Below, piece after piece: positions 8,049 to 17,550 of a stretch of 45,256 nt of DNA. The notes below the pieces were generated by a model that had not been told where the DNA came from, did no database searches, and saw nothing but the letters and a program-made list of their open reading frames with translations. The DNA is from Alphaproteobacteria bacterium (GTDB lineage: Bacteria; Pseudomonadota; Alphaproteobacteria; Rhizobiales; Aestuariivirgaceae): the NCBI GenBank assembly GCA_024640405.1, contig JAHEFB010000038.1:1-45256 (forward strand), given 5' to 3'. Position numbers and translations under genes: made by a program. Within the stretch, counting starts at the first letter, position 1. Each line of letters starts with the position of its first letter.

Positions 8049-9785
8049 CTATTGCGCCCAGCGCTTGACGATTTCTTCATATGCAATCGTCTTGCCTGGC
8101 TCTTTCTCATTGGCCAGTTTTGCCGCTGGACCATTGTCCTTGCCGAGCCACTCGGCAGGATCCTTGGCTTCGTTCAGGCGCGGACCACAACCACCGTAGA
8201 TTTTGGCCTGTTCATCTGCTGCCTGCATGCGGCTCATGACCTGGTCCATTTCACCCGCCAGGCGATCCATCGCCTGCTGCGGGGTAAATGCACCCGAGTT
8301 CACGTCACCGATGTTTTGCCACCACAACTGTGCCAGCTTCGGATAGTCAGGCACGTTGACACCGGTCGGGGTCCAGTTGACCCGGTCCGGAGAGCGGTAA
8401 AACTCGATCAGACCACCGAGTTTGGATGCTCGCTTGGTGAAGTGATCATGGCGCACAGTACTGTCGCGGATGAAGGTAAGACCAACGTCCGACTTTTTCA
8501 CATCCACTGTCTTGGACACCACAAACTGGGCGTAGAGCCATGCTGCCTTGGCGCGATCAACCGGCGTGGACTTCAGAATGGTCCATGACCCGGCGTCCTG
8601 ATAGCCAAGCTTCATGCCATCTTTCCAGTACGGCCCATGCGGGCTTGGTGCCATACGCCATTGCGGATTGCCGTCATCGTCAACGGTGTTGTTACCGGCA
8701 GATTTCGGTGCAACCATCGAGGCGGTAAATGCCGTGTACCAGAAGATCTGCTGGGCCACATTGCCCTGTGCCAGTGCCGGCAGTGACTGATAGAAATCAT
8801 AATCCGCCGCGCCTGGAGGCGCATATTTGCGAAGCCATTCGTCCCACTTGGCGATGGCAAAGACCGAAGCCGGAGCGTTGGTTCCGCCGCCGCGGGCAAC
8901 AGACGCACCTGCCGGATTGCAGCTGTCTGCTTCCATGCGAATGCCCCATTCGTCGATCGGCCGGCCGTTCGGCAGGCCCGGTGACGTGGAACCGGCCATC
9001 GAAAGCCAGGCATCGGTCATGCGCCAGCCGAGATCGGGGGCGCGCTTGCCGTAATCCATGTGGCCATAGACACGAACGCCATCGATTTCCTTGACGTCCA
9101 CGCTGAAGAATTCCGCAATGTCTTCATAGGCAGACCAGTTCACCGGCACGCCCAGGTCATAACCGTACTTGGCCTTGAACTTTTCCTGCAGTTCCGGCTT
9201 GTCGAACCAGTCCTTGCGGAACCAGTACAGGTTGGCGAACTGCTGATCCGGCAACTGGTACAGTTTGCCGTCCGGGCCGGTGGTAAACGACTTGCCGATG
9301 AAGTCATCCACGTCGAGACCCGGATTGGTGACATCCTTGCCTTCGCCCGCCATCCAGTCGGACAGATTGACCGCCTGCTGCAGGCGCGAGTGGGTGCCGA
9401 TCAGATCGCTGTCATTGATGTAGGCATCATAAAGGTTGCGGTTTGTCTGCATCTGGGTCTGCACGGCCTGCACGACCTCGCCTTCGCCCAGGAGCTGGTG
9501 ATTGACCTTGATACCGGTGATTTCTTCAAACGCCTTGGTCAGCGTCTTGGATTCGTACTCATGTGTCGGAATGGTTTCCGACAACACGTTGATCTCCATG
9601 CCCTTGAACGGTTCGGCAGCCTTGATGAACCAGTCCATCTCCTTCATCTGCTCGTCTTTCGAGAGCGCGGATGGCTGGAATTCGTCGTTTACCCACTTCT
9701 CTGCTGCGGCCATGTCAGCCTGCGCAGGAAGCGCTGCGGCGCCCAGTGCAAATACCGCAACTGACGCCAAAAGCAGCTTTTTCAT
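8049..9785 (-). CDS. glpV: Glycerol ABC transporter periplasmic binding protein GlpV
   Basis: This 578-residue extracellular solute-binding protein belongs to the family-1 type. A Sec signal peptide is clear: MKKLLLASVAVFALGAAALPAQA, with cleavage near residue 23. The length is well above usual sugar-binding proteins but matches the rhizobial glycerol-binding GlpV type. ATG 9785 has GGAGGAG about 7 bases upstream and starts the signal peptide; the ten residues of open frame upstream are not needed. It is the first gene of the minus-strand glycerol transport operon, divergent from glpR. It should capture glycerol in the periplasm and deliver it to GlpPQ. Confidence 0.9.
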   Translation of the reverse strand: MKKLLLASVAVFALGAAALPAQADMAAAEKWVNDEFQPSALSKDEQMKEMDWFIKAAEPFKGMEINVLSETIPTHEYESKTLTKAFEEITGIKVNHQLLGEGEVVQAVQTQMQTNRNLYDAYINDSDLIGTHSRLQQAVNLSDWMAGEGKDVTNPGLDVDDFIGKSFTTGPDGKLYQLPDQQFANLYWFRKDWFDKPELQEKFKAKYGYDLGVPVNWSAYEDIAEFFSVDVKEIDGVRVYGHMDYGKRAPDLGWRMTDAWLSMAGSTSPGLPNGRPIDEWGIRMEADSCNPAGASVARGGGTNAPASVFAIAKWDEWLRKYAPPGAADYDFYQSLPALAQGNVAQQIFWYTAFTASMVAPKSAGNNTVDDDGNPQWRMAPSPHGPYWKDGMKLGYQDAGSWTILKSTPVDRAKAAWLYAQFVVSKTVDVKKSDVGLTFIRDSTVRHDHFTKRASKLGGLIEFYRSPDRVNWTPTGVNVPDYPKLAQLWWQNIGDVNSGAFTPQQAMDRLAGEMDQVMSRMQAADEQAKIYGGCGPRLNEAKDPAEWLGKDNGPAAKLANEKEPGKTIAYEEIVKRWAQ

Positions 9786-9850
9786 GATGTCTCCTCCAAC
9801 TGATTGCATGCGCACTCATTCACGACAGCGGTGCGTCACATCACTAGGAC

Positions 9851-9930
9851 ATAACGAATAAAAACGAAAGTCAATGGCTTTATTATTGATTTATTCGAAA
9901 AAAATCGCAATCATAACGAAAATAACCGAA
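9851..9930. promoter_or_regulatory. Divergent glpV/glpR control region with phased CGAA motifs, putative GlpR operators
   Basis: This AT-rich stretch between the divergent glpV and glpR genes contains five CGAA motifs on the plus strand, starting at 9855, 9865, 9896, 9917 and 9927. Successive distances are 10, 31, 21 and 10 bases, close to whole turns of B-DNA. TTCGAA at 9895-9900 is itself palindromic. E. coli GlpR recognises AT-rich sites with TTCG/CGAA cores, so this is the best candidate for GlpR control of both arms. Direct evidence is the motif and its spacing; the regulator assignment is inference. Confidence 0.55.
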
Positions 9931-9940
9931 GGGATGCGTC

Positions 9941-10735
9941 GTGACGGCACTGCCGCCCAGACAAATGGATATATTGGATATCGCACGCCGCGAAGGGCGC
10001 GTGGATGTGGAGACGCTTGCGCATCGCTTTGACGTCACACCACAGACGATTCGCAAGGACCTCAACGATCTGTGTGACGCCGAAAGGCTCAATCGGGTTC
10101 ACGGCGGTGCCGTCTTCCCGACCAACACGGTCAACATGGCCTATCAGGCCCGCCGCGAAATTGCAGCACACGGCAAGGCGCGTATCGCAGAGGCCATTGC
10201 CGGGATGATTCCCGACAATTCATCATTGATCCTCAATATCGGCACCACCACCGAACAGGTGGCTCATGCCCTGCGTCGTCACCAGGGCCTGATGGTCATC
10301 ACCAACAATCTCAACGTCGCCTATATACTCGCCGAAGCGCCCGGTGTTGAAGTGGTGGTGTCCGGCGGCATGGTCCGCAAAAGCGATGGTGGCATTGTCG
10401 GTGCAGCAGCAATCGACCTGATCCGCCAGTTCAAGGTCGACTTTGCGGTGATCGGAACATCGGCCATAGATGAAGAAGGCTCGCTTCTCGATTTCGATTA
10501 TCGCGAGGTGCGTGTGTCTCAGGCTATTCTCGGTCAGGCCCGAACCAGCATACTGGCGGCTGACACCAGCAAGTTCGAACGCCACGCACCGGTGCAGATC
10601 GGCCGGCTCGAAGACATCGATATCTTCGTGACTGATGAACAGCCGCCAAACAGCATCCTGAAAATCTGCTCCACCGCAAAGATCCAGCTGGAAGTCGTGC
10701 CGGCCCTCATGACAACCGGAAAGGCGGCTGAATGA
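9941..10735 (+). CDS. glpR: DeoR-family glycerol-3-phosphate regulon repressor GlpR
   Basis: This is a 264-residue transcriptional repressor. An N-terminal winged helix-turn-helix (residues about 5-57) carries the DeoR signature: MDILDIARREGRVDVETLA, VTPQTIRKDLNDL and RVHGGAV. The C-terminal DeoR sensor domain (about 75-235) has the NIGTTTEQVA loop and GGMVRKSDGGIVG phosphosugar-site motifs. The inducer should be glycerol-3-phosphate. The only in-frame start is GTG 9941, with GAAGGGA about 9 bases upstream. It overlaps glpD by ATGA, so it is co-transcribed and translationally coupled with its own target gene. Confidence 0.93.
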   Translation: MTALPPRQMDILDIARREGRVDVETLAHRFDVTPQTIRKDLNDLCDAERLNRVHGGAVFPTNTVNMAYQARREIAAHGKARIAEAIAGMIPDNSSLILNIGTTTEQVAHALRRHQGLMVITNNLNVAYILAEAPGVEVVVSGGMVRKSDGGIVGAAAIDLIRQFKVDFAVIGTSAIDEEGSLLDFDYREVRVSQAILGQARTSILAADTSKFERHAPVQIGRLEDIDIFVTDEQPPNSILKICSTAKIQLEVVPALMTTGKAAE

Positions 10736-12336
10736 ACAGGCAGCCGCAGTCCACCAGCCTGACGCCTCACTATGACGTGCTGATAATCGGCGGTGGCATC
10801 AATGGTTGCGGTATTGCCCGCGATGCGGCCGGCCGCGGGTTTTCCGTCTGCCTGTGTGAGGCAGGAGATTTTGGCGGTGGCACATCGTCTGCCTCGACCA
10901 AGCTCGTCCACGGCGGCCTGCGCTATCTGGAGCATTACGAATTCCGGCTGGTGCGAAAAGCCCTGATGGAACGCGAGGTGCTGTGGAAAATCGCCCCGCA
11001 CATCATCTGGCCGATACGGTTCGTGCTGCCCCATCATTCCGGCTTGCGGCCCGCCTGGCTGCTGCGGTTGGGCCTGTTCCTGTATGACCACCTGGGTGGC
11101 CGCAAGCTTTTGCCACCAACCTCTACCGTCGACCTTGCCAGTGACGAGACCGGCGAACCTCTAAAACCGATTTTCAAAAAGGCATTCGAGTATTCAGACT
11201 GCTGGGTGGAAGATTCACGTCTGGTGGTGCTGAATGCGCTTGACGCGGCAAATCGTGGCGCCAGCATGCGGCCCCACACAAAAGTGACCCGTGCGTATCG
11301 TTCGGACGGCCAATGGCGCGTCGAGATTGAAGATACTCTCAGCGGCCTCCGCCAAGACATGACGGCAGGCATCATTGTCAATGCCGCAGGACCATGGGTC
11401 GATGTGGTACTGAAACAGGTATTCGGTCAGAACGATGCCCGCAATGTCCGCCTGGTACGCGGCAGCCACATTGTCATTGCGAGAAAATTCACCCACGACA
11501 AGGCCTACATTTTTCAAAATTCCGATAACCGCATCATCTTCGCCATTCCCTATGAAGGCGAGTACACCCTGATCGGCACCACAGACGCCGAGCATGGCGA
11601 CGACATGGACAAGCCCGAAATATCGGCTGGTGAAATCGATTATCTGTGCGAGATGGCCAGCGAGTATTTTTCAGGGCCGGTGACCAGATCGGATGTCGTG
11701 TGGACCTACTCCGGCGTGCGGCCACTGTATGACGATGGTGCCAGCAAGGCGCAGGAAGCCACCCGCGATTATGTGATACGCGAAGACAGTGTCAGCAAGG
11801 ACGGGTTACTGCTCAACATATTTGGCGGCAAGATCACCACATTCCGGGTGCTGGCCGAAGAAATACTGGAACAGGTGGAAAACACCCTGGGTACGCGCCA
11901 GCCATCATGGACAGCTGGTTCCGCGCTGCCGGGCGGCGACTTTGAAGCGCAAAAATTCGATGGACTGGTGGATGAATACGCCGGAAGCCGACCGGATATG
12001 GATCGCAAGCTGGTAACCCGCCTGGTTCGTCAATATGGCACCCGGGCATCAGTTGTACTGGGTGATGCGCTGACAGCCTCCGATCTTGGCAGGGACTTCG
12101 GCAATGGATTGCATCAGGCTGAAGTTGTCTATCTCATGCATCACGAATGGGCCCTGAAGGCTGAGGACATCTTGTTCAGGCGTACAAAACTGGGCATCGC
12201 CTACAGCAAGGCGCAGATACAAACCTTGCAGAAGTTCATGGACCGTACGGCAAAGACCATGGAAACCGAGAAAACCAGCAACCAGGTAATACCAGGCACG
12301 GGGCACAATGATGGGAAACTACGTTCTAGCCATTGA
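10732..12336 (+). CDS. glpD: Aerobic glycerol-3-phosphate dehydrogenase GlpD
   Basis: This 534-residue FAD-dependent membrane-associated dehydrogenase oxidises sn-glycerol-3-phosphate to dihydroxyacetone phosphate and passes electrons to quinone. The N-terminus holds the FAD dinucleotide-binding motif [19 protein letters not shown] (about residues 18-36), then [19 protein letters not shown] and the later VVNAAGPW and GGKITTFR motifs of the GlpD family. A C-terminal helical domain follows, ending in a polar tail longer than usual. It starts inside the glpR stop (ATGA) and runs 29 bases into glpK. Confidence 0.95.
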   Translation: MNRQPQSTSLTPHYDVLIIGGGINGCGIARDAAGRGFSVCLCEAGDFGGGTSSASTKLVHGGLRYLEHYEFRLVRKALMEREVLWKIAPHIIWPIRFVLPHHSGLRPAWLLRLGLFLYDHLGGRKLLPPTSTVDLASDETGEPLKPIFKKAFEYSDCWVEDSRLVVLNALDAANRGASMRPHTKVTRAYRSDGQWRVEIEDTLSGLRQDMTAGIIVNAAGPWVDVVLKQVFGQNDARNVRLVRGSHIVIARKFTHDKAYIFQNSDNRIIFAIPYEGEYTLIGTTDAEHGDDMDKPEISAGEIDYLCEMASEYFSGPVTRSDVVWTYSGVRPLYDDGASKAQEATRDYVIREDSVSKDGLLLNIFGGKITTFRVLAEEILEQVENTLGTRQPSWTAGSALPGGDFEAQKFDGLVDEYAGSRPDMDRKLVTRLVRQYGTRASVVLGDALTASDLGRDFGNGLHQAEVVYLMHHEWALKAEDILFRRTKLGIAYSKAQIQTLQKFMDRTAKTMETEKTSNQVIPGTGHNDGKLRSSH

Positions 12337-13804
12337 TCAGGGCACAACTTCTTCTCGCGCGATACTGTTCGGCCGCGATCAGAAAATTGTCGCCATGGGC
12401 CAGAAGGAATTTGCGCAGCATTTTCCCAAATCCGGTTGGGTCGAGCACGATCCTGAAGACATCTGGTCAAGCGTCGTCGCCACCTGCAAGGAGGCTGTCC
12501 GCAAAGCCGGTATCAAGGCCGCAGATATAGCTGCCATCGGCATCACCAACCAGCGCGAGACCACGGTGATGTGGGACCGCGTCACGGGCAAATGTGTCCA
12601 CAACGCCATCGTCTGGCAGGACCGCCGTACGTCGGAATTCTGCACAATGCTGAAAAAAGCCGGACACGAAAACAGTTTCAATGCAAAGACCGGGCTACTG
12701 CTGGACCCCTATTTTTCCGGCACCAAGGTATCCTGGCTGCTCAGCAACGTGAAAGGCCTGCGTAAGAAAGCACAAGCCGGAAACATTGCGTTTGGCACCA
12801 TAGACAGTTTCCTGATCTGGCGGCTCACCGGTGGCACCTCCCATGTTACCGATGCAACCAATGCCTCACGCACGCTGATGTACAACATCAAGACCAACAA
12901 GTGGGACGCAAGCCTGTTGAAGGTGCTGGATGTTCCATCAAGCGTGCTGCCGGATGTGCTCGACAGTGCCGCGGAATTTGGCGTGACGGATCCATCAATC
13001 CTGGGCGCGGCAATACCCATCACGGGCGTTGCAGGCGATCAGCAGGCAGCCACCATAGGCAATGCCTGCTTCAAACCCGGCATGATGAAATCAACCTACG
13101 GAACCGGATGCTTTGCACTGCTCAACACAGGCTCCGACATGGTCCGGTCGAAAAACCGCCTGCTGACCACCATCGCCTATCGTCTGGGCGGCAGGACGAC
13201 CTATGCGCTGGAAGGGTCAATATTCATGGCAGGCGCGACCGTGCAATGGTTGCGCGACGAGATGGGCTTCCTCAAAAACGCCAGCGATAGCGGCGCCATG
13301 GCCGCCGCAGCCGATCTTGAACAGGATGTCTACCTGGTACCCGCCTTTACCGGCCTTGGTGCACCGCACTGGGATGCAGATGCCCGCGGCGCGATTTTCG
13401 GCCTGACACGCGCCACAGGCCCCAACGAACTTGCCCGGGCAGCTCTTGAGGCGGTGTGCTACCAGACCAATGATCTGCTGTCGGCCATGCAAAAAGACTG
13501 GAAGTCATCAGTCGCCCGCAAGACCGTACTGCGGGTTGACGGCGGCATGGTCGCATCGGACTGGACCATGCAGCGGCTGGCCGACATTCTGAACGCGCCG
13601 GTTGACCGGCCTGTTGTACTTGAAACAACCGCCCTCGGCGCAGCCTGGCTTGCTGCGTCCCATGCCGGTCTGTGGCCGGACGCATCGGGTTTCGCAAAGC
13701 AATGGGCGCTGGATCAGCGCTTCAAACCAAAGATGAAACCAGCAGACAGAGCCCGCAAGATTGCCGGCTGGTCCGACGCCGTCAAACGCACCTTGAGCAA
13801 CTGA
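12308..13804 (+). CDS. glpK: Glycerol kinase GlpK
   Basis: This 498-residue cytoplasmic kinase of the FGGY family phosphorylates glycerol with ATP. Recognisable motifs are [14 protein letters not shown] at the N-terminus, [36 protein letters not shown] and the C-terminal FGGY signature region [17 protein letters not shown]. Length is normal for GlpK (about 495-505). The start is ATG 12308 or the adjacent ATG 12311, both within the end of glpD. It closes the glpR-glpD-glpK operon and supplies the substrate of GlpD. The stop lies 32 bases from the convergent secreted-protein gene. Confidence 0.95.
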   Translation: MMGNYVLAIDQGTTSSRAILFGRDQKIVAMGQKEFAQHFPKSGWVEHDPEDIWSSVVATCKEAVRKAGIKAADIAAIGITNQRETTVMWDRVTGKCVHNAIVWQDRRTSEFCTMLKKAGHENSFNAKTGLLLDPYFSGTKVSWLLSNVKGLRKKAQAGNIAFGTIDSFLIWRLTGGTSHVTDATNASRTLMYNIKTNKWDASLLKVLDVPSSVLPDVLDSAAEFGVTDPSILGAAIPITGVAGDQQAATIGNACFKPGMMKSTYGTGCFALLNTGSDMVRSKNRLLTTIAYRLGGRTTYALEGSIFMAGATVQWLRDEMGFLKNASDSGAMAAAADLEQDVYLVPAFTGLGAPHWDADARGAIFGLTRATGPNELARAALEAVCYQTNDLLSAMQKDWKSSVARKTVLRVDGGMVASDWTMQRLADILNAPVDRPVVLETTALGAAWLAASHAGLWPDASGFAKQWALDQRFKPKMKPADRARKIAGWSDAVKRTLSN

Positions 13805-13836
13805 TCAGATATGTTGTCCAGGCTGCGCACTTGCGC

Positions 13837-14292
13837 TCAGTTGAACCGGTCCCACAGGCCGTCAAGGTCACCCTGCACTGTACCGGGCTGACACTGTTTG
13901 GTTGCAATCGGCGTGTCGTTGCCGGGTTCGTAGATGTCGATGAACCCCTCAGGCTGGGACCCGCCACCCTTCTGGATGCTGCGGCCGACATCGTACAAAT
14001 AGCCCTTGTTGCGGAAACCAAGCCGCGCCCAGATTGCGCTGCCTACGCCGTTCCACGGCGTATAGACGACCTCTGCCTGGCTGCTGCGTATTTCCAGTTC
14101 CGGCGTTTTTCCCGGCTTGCCGTACCGGTAAAGATACCGGTCATCCGGCAGGTCGCAGATCGTCACCTCCCGGCTCGATCCCTGGATCTTGCAGTGGAAA
14201 AGTACATCGGCCTCCAGCTGCGTGCAATTCGGCGCGGCCTGAGCCACGGGAGCTGCTAACAATAGTACCAAAACAAACACCGGAATGCGCAA
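13837..14292 (-). CDS. Small secreted protein of unknown function, four cysteines
   Basis: This 151-residue protein has a clear Sec signal peptide (MRIPVFVLVLLLAAPVAQAA), so it should be periplasmic. The mature part has four cysteines (NCTQ, HCKI, ICDL, QCQPG), enough for two disulfides, and a central segment rich in Tyr, Gly and Trp suggestive of beta structure. I recognise no characterised family. The start is TTG 14292, supported by a strong AGGAGGT 8 bases upstream. It is monocistronic and converges on glpK. Nothing in its neighbourhood reveals a function. Confidence 0.72.
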   Translation of the reverse strand: MRIPVFVLVLLLAAPVAQAAPNCTQLEADVLFHCKIQGSSREVTICDLPDDRYLYRYGKPGKTPELEIRSSQAEVVYTPWNGVGSAIWARLGFRNKGYLYDVGRSIQKGGGSQPEGFIDIYEPGNDTPIATKQCQPGTVQGDLDGLWDRFN

Positions 14293-14470
14293 GGGAACCT
14301 CCTAAAATGTTCGCTGGTGAGTAGAGACCGTGACCGTGGGAATGTAAATATCAATCGGTCGAGTGATTCAGCTCAAGCCGACGCCTATGTTGGCAACATG
14401 GTCAGGTTGAAGTTCGCACTATACTGGTCTTTGTTTGGACGCCGATGAAACTTCAGCAGACAATGCAGAA

Positions 14471-15457
14471 TCAAACCTTTTCCGTCTGCACCTCATCCAT
14501 CAGATGACACGATACCTGCGCGTCATGAACAGATTGCAAATGCGGCGTCTTGGTCGCGCACCTGCCGATGACCACCGGACAGCGTGGATGAAACGCACAT
14601 CCCGATGGTGGATCTATCGGCGATGGCAGCTCGCCCTTGAGCAGAACCCGGTCCTTCTTGCGGCCCGGAACGGGCACCGGCGTGGCTGACAGCAGCGCCT
14701 TTGTATACGGGTGCCTGGGATTGTCGAACAACACCTCGCGTGTCGCGTGTTCGACCGGCTTGCCCAGGTACATCACCATCACCTCATCGGCAATGTGCTT
14801 CACCACCGACAGATCGTGGGAGATAAACAGATATGCCAGTTGCAGCTTGTCCTGCAGTTCACCAAGCAGGTTCAACACTTGTGCCTGGATTGATACATCC
14901 AGCGCCGACACAGGTTCATCCAGCACCAGGATGTCAGGATCCAGCATCAGGGCACGGGCAATGGCGATGCGCTGACGCTGGCCGCCCGAAAACATGTGCG
15001 GGTAGCGGTCATAGTGTTCGGGCCGCAAACCCACAGCCTGCATCATTGCCCTTGCCTTGCCGCCCCGTTCGGACTTTGAAAGCGGTGTGTTCATCAACAG
15101 TGGTTCTTCCAGTGCCGATCCGATTTTCTGGCGTGGATTGAGTGAGCCATAAGGGTTCTGAAAAACCATCTGCACCTTGGGCCGCAGTTTGCGGCGGACG
15201 GTTTTGTCTCCGTCAGCCAGCTCCTCGCCGGAGATTTGCAGCGAGCCTGCCGTGGGCTCCTCGATCATGGTCACCACACGGGCAAGTGTCGACTTGCCAC
15301 ACCCTGACTCTCCCACAACTGCCAGTGTTTTTTTCCGGCGCAGTTCAAAGCTTACCCCGTCCAGCGCCTTTACCGTAGCAGCCTTGCTGTAAAAGCTTCC
15401 CGGCAGTAAATAGTGCCTTTTCAAGTCGTTTGCCCGAAGGACAATCTCATCGCTCAT
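14471..15457 (-). CDS. dppF: Dipeptide ABC transporter ATP-binding protein DppF
   Basis: This 328-residue ATPase is the last gene of the dpp operon. Walker A is GESGCGKS, the signature is FSGGQRQR and Walker B ends VLDEP, with D-loop SALD and H-loop SHD. The C-terminal oligopeptide-transporter extension carries the CAFHPRCP...C..Q.. cysteine cluster seen in Dpp/Opp ATPases, which binds a [4Fe-4S] cluster in characterised E. coli homologues. ATG 15457 overlaps the dppD stop (ATGA); the longer upstream frame runs inside dppD. It powers peptide import with DppD. Confidence 0.92.
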   Translation of the reverse strand: MSDEIVLRANDLKRHYLLPGSFYSKAATVKALDGVSFELRRKKTLAVVGESGCGKSTLARVVTMIEEPTAGSLQISGEELADGDKTVRRKLRPKVQMVFQNPYGSLNPRQKIGSALEEPLLMNTPLSKSERGGKARAMMQAVGLRPEHYDRYPHMFSGGQRQRIAIARALMLDPDILVLDEPVSALDVSIQAQVLNLLGELQDKLQLAYLFISHDLSVVKHIADEVMVMYLGKPVEHATREVLFDNPRHPYTKALLSATPVPVPGRKKDRVLLKGELPSPIDPPSGCAFHPRCPVVIGRCATKTPHLQSVHDAQVSCHLMDEVQTEKV

Positions 15458-16452
15458 GTGATGGCTCCGCTCTCGGGATGGTTTTGCGGTGCGCCCCTGA
15501 CCAGCGGATAGTGACAGAATGCAGACCCCAGCCGGGCGGGCGCGCGCGTTGGCGACAAGGTCCGGCATTGATCGGTGGCATGGGCACACCGGGGCGAGAA
15601 CAGGCACCCGTCAGGCCTGTCGAACTGACCCGGAACCACGCCTGGTATGGACGGCAGGGTTTGTGAGGTCGCCCGTTCCGGCAGGGCTGCCAGAAGCGCA
15701 GCGGTATAGGGATGGTGCGGTTCGGTAAACAAATCCACCACCGGTTGCTCTTCCACTTTCTGGCCGGCGTACTGCACGCTGACCCGTTGCGCGGTTTCAG
15801 CCACAACCCCCATGTCATGAGTGATAAGCACCAGTGCCATGCCGGTTTCCTGCTGCAGTTTCAGCAGCAAATCGAGAATTTGCGCCTGGATGGTGACGTC
15901 AAGCGCGGTGGTTGGCTCATCGGCAACCAGCAGCTTCGGATTGCATGATATGGCCATGGCGATCATTACCCGCTGGCTCATGCCGCCGGACAATTGATGG
16001 GGAAAGGCGCTGAGGCGTTTTTCCGGAGCCGGAATGCCGACCAGGTCCAGCAGTTCGATGCTGCGCGCCTTGCAGTCGGCCCGTGACATGCCCAGGTGCA
16101 CCCGGAGTGCTTCGCCCAGTTGAAATCCAACCGTGAAGCACGGATTGAGGCTCGACATGGGTTCCTGAAAGATCATCGCAATGTCTTTGCCGACAACCTC
16201 ACGGCGCTGACGGGCCGACAGCGTAAGCAGGTCCTTGCCGTCGAAATTCAGCCTGTCGGCAGTCACCGTCGCCGTCCATGGCAACAACCCCATCATGGCC
16301 AGCATGGCGACCGACTTGCCGGACCCGGATTCTCCCACAATCGCCAGCACATCGCTCGAATCCACGCTGAGTGAAAGGCGATCTACGGCACGAAACGCAC
16401 CGCCCGCCGTGGCAAACTCTACTGTCAGATTTTCAATCTCTAAAAGAGCCAT
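15454..16452 (-). CDS. dppD: Dipeptide ABC transporter ATP-binding protein DppD
   Basis: This 332-residue ATPase pairs with DppF. It shows Walker A GESGSGKS, signature LSGGMSQR, Walker B VADEP, D-loop TALD and H-loop THD. The C-terminal oligopeptide extension includes [17 protein letters not shown] 16452 ([13 protein letters not shown]) matches the family start; the 32 upstream residues in frame have no family character. A 179-base gap separates it from dppC, unusual in this otherwise tight operon and without an obvious gene on the minus strand. Confidence 0.92.
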   Translation of the reverse strand: MALLEIENLTVEFATAGGAFRAVDRLSLSVDSSDVLAIVGESGSGKSVAMLAMMGLLPWTATVTADRLNFDGKDLLTLSARQRREVVGKDIAMIFQEPMSSLNPCFTVGFQLGEALRVHLGMSRADCKARSIELLDLVGIPAPEKRLSAFPHQLSGGMSQRVMIAMAISCNPKLLVADEPTTALDVTIQAQILDLLLKLQQETGMALVLITHDMGVVAETAQRVSVQYAGQKVEEQPVVDLFTEPHHPYTAALLAALPERATSQTLPSIPGVVPGQFDRPDGCLFSPRCAHATDQCRTLSPTRAPARLGSAFCHYPLVRGAPQNHPESGAIT

Positions 16453-16631
16453 GGTTGTTGAATCTTCACCTTCAAAGTATTGCCTTGCTACCGGAGACAA
16501 AATAATGAGCACGAAACCACTTCCCATGCCGCCAATGCGGCCTATCAACGGTCCGGCGGGTCCAAAGCCCGGCTACTGAAATGACGGCCGCTACCAGTGC
16601 CGGCCCTATCACTGTCGACCCATACATAAAC

Positions 16632-17543
16632 TCAACTCCGCTTCAGCTTGGGATCAAGCGCATCGCGCAGGCCATCACCCATCAGGTTGATGGCCAGCAC
16701 GGTGAGCAGAATGGCAAGACCCGGCAGTGTGACCACCCACCAGGCACGCAGGATGAACTCGCGCGCTTCCGCCAGCATGGTGCCCCACTCCGGCGTTGGC
16801 GGCTGTGCGCCCATGCCCAGAAACCCCAGTGCCGCTGCATCCAGAATGGCGGTTGAAAATGACAGTGCCGCCTGCACGATGAGCGGCGCCATGCAGTTCG
16901 GCAGGATGGTATAAAACATCAGCCGCAAAGGCCGGACTCCGGCCACCTTGGCAGCTGTCACATAATCCTTGTTTCGCTCGCCCAGTACCGCAGCCCGCGT
17001 CAACCTCACATAGTGCGGTTGCTGCACGATCGCGATGGCCACCATGGCATTGGTCAGGCTGGGGCCGAGTATGGCCACCAGCACCAGGGCCAGCAGCAGG
17101 CTCGGGAATGACAGAATGATGTCCATCAGCCGCATGATCAGCGTATCAACCGCACCTCCGATGAAGCCGGCGATCAGCCCGATGGTGACCCCGACTGCCA
17201 TGGCAACCGTCACAACTATACAGCCCACAAACAGCGAGTAACGGCTGCCGTAAATCAGCCGGGAGAGCATGTCTCGTCCAACTGCATCCGTGCCCAGCAG
17301 GAACCGCCAGTCGCCACCGTCCTGCCAGACCGGCGGGGTAAGCAGTGCATCGCGGTACTGCATCGTGGCGCCATGCGGCGCAATCAGGTCCGCCAGCAGT
17401 GCCACCAGGCAGACACCGATGAAGAACCACAAGCCGATGACAGCCCCCCGGTTCTCGCTGAAATAATGCCAGAACTCCTTCAGCATCGCGCGAACCCCGG
17501 TGCTTCGGGTATCTGTCGCGGTATCGATCGCCTGTTCGCTCAT
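16632..17543 (-). CDS. dppC: Dipeptide ABC transporter permease DppC
   Basis: This 303-residue inner-membrane permease has an N-terminal helix (GAVIGLWFFIGVCLVALLADLIAP) with the OppC_N-type start, then the LGTDAVGRDMLSRLIYG motif, several helices and the EAA loop DYVTAAKVAGVRPLRLMFYTILPN. ATG 17543 (MSEQAIDT) is chosen; the frame extends 19 residues further upstream into the short gap and dppB, without family match. The gap to dppB is 7 bases. It works with DppB as the translocation channel. Confidence 0.93.
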   Translation of the reverse strand: MSEQAIDTATDTRSTGVRAMLKEFWHYFSENRGAVIGLWFFIGVCLVALLADLIAPHGATMQYRDALLTPPVWQDGGDWRFLLGTDAVGRDMLSRLIYGSRYSLFVGCIVVTVAMAVGVTIGLIAGFIGGAVDTLIMRLMDIILSFPSLLLALVLVAILGPSLTNAMVAIAIVQQPHYVRLTRAAVLGERNKDYVTAAKVAGVRPLRLMFYTILPNCMAPLIVQAALSFSTAILDAAALGFLGMGAQPPTPEWGTMLAEAREFILRAWWVVTLPGLAILLTVLAINLMGDGLRDALDPKLKRS

Positions 17544-17550
17544 GGATTTG

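Noticed and set aside
15454..16548. Longer dppD start at 16548
   Set aside because: The additional 32 residues have no similarity to DppD proteins, and [13 protein letters not shown] at 16452 matches the family start.
16505..16579. A 24-codon plus-strand frame (MSTKPLPMPPMRPINGP...) in the 179-base gap between dppC and dppD, with GGAGA upstream of its ATG
   Set aside because: It is antisense to the dpp operon, very short, proline-rich without a family match, and one short frame of this size is expected by chance.
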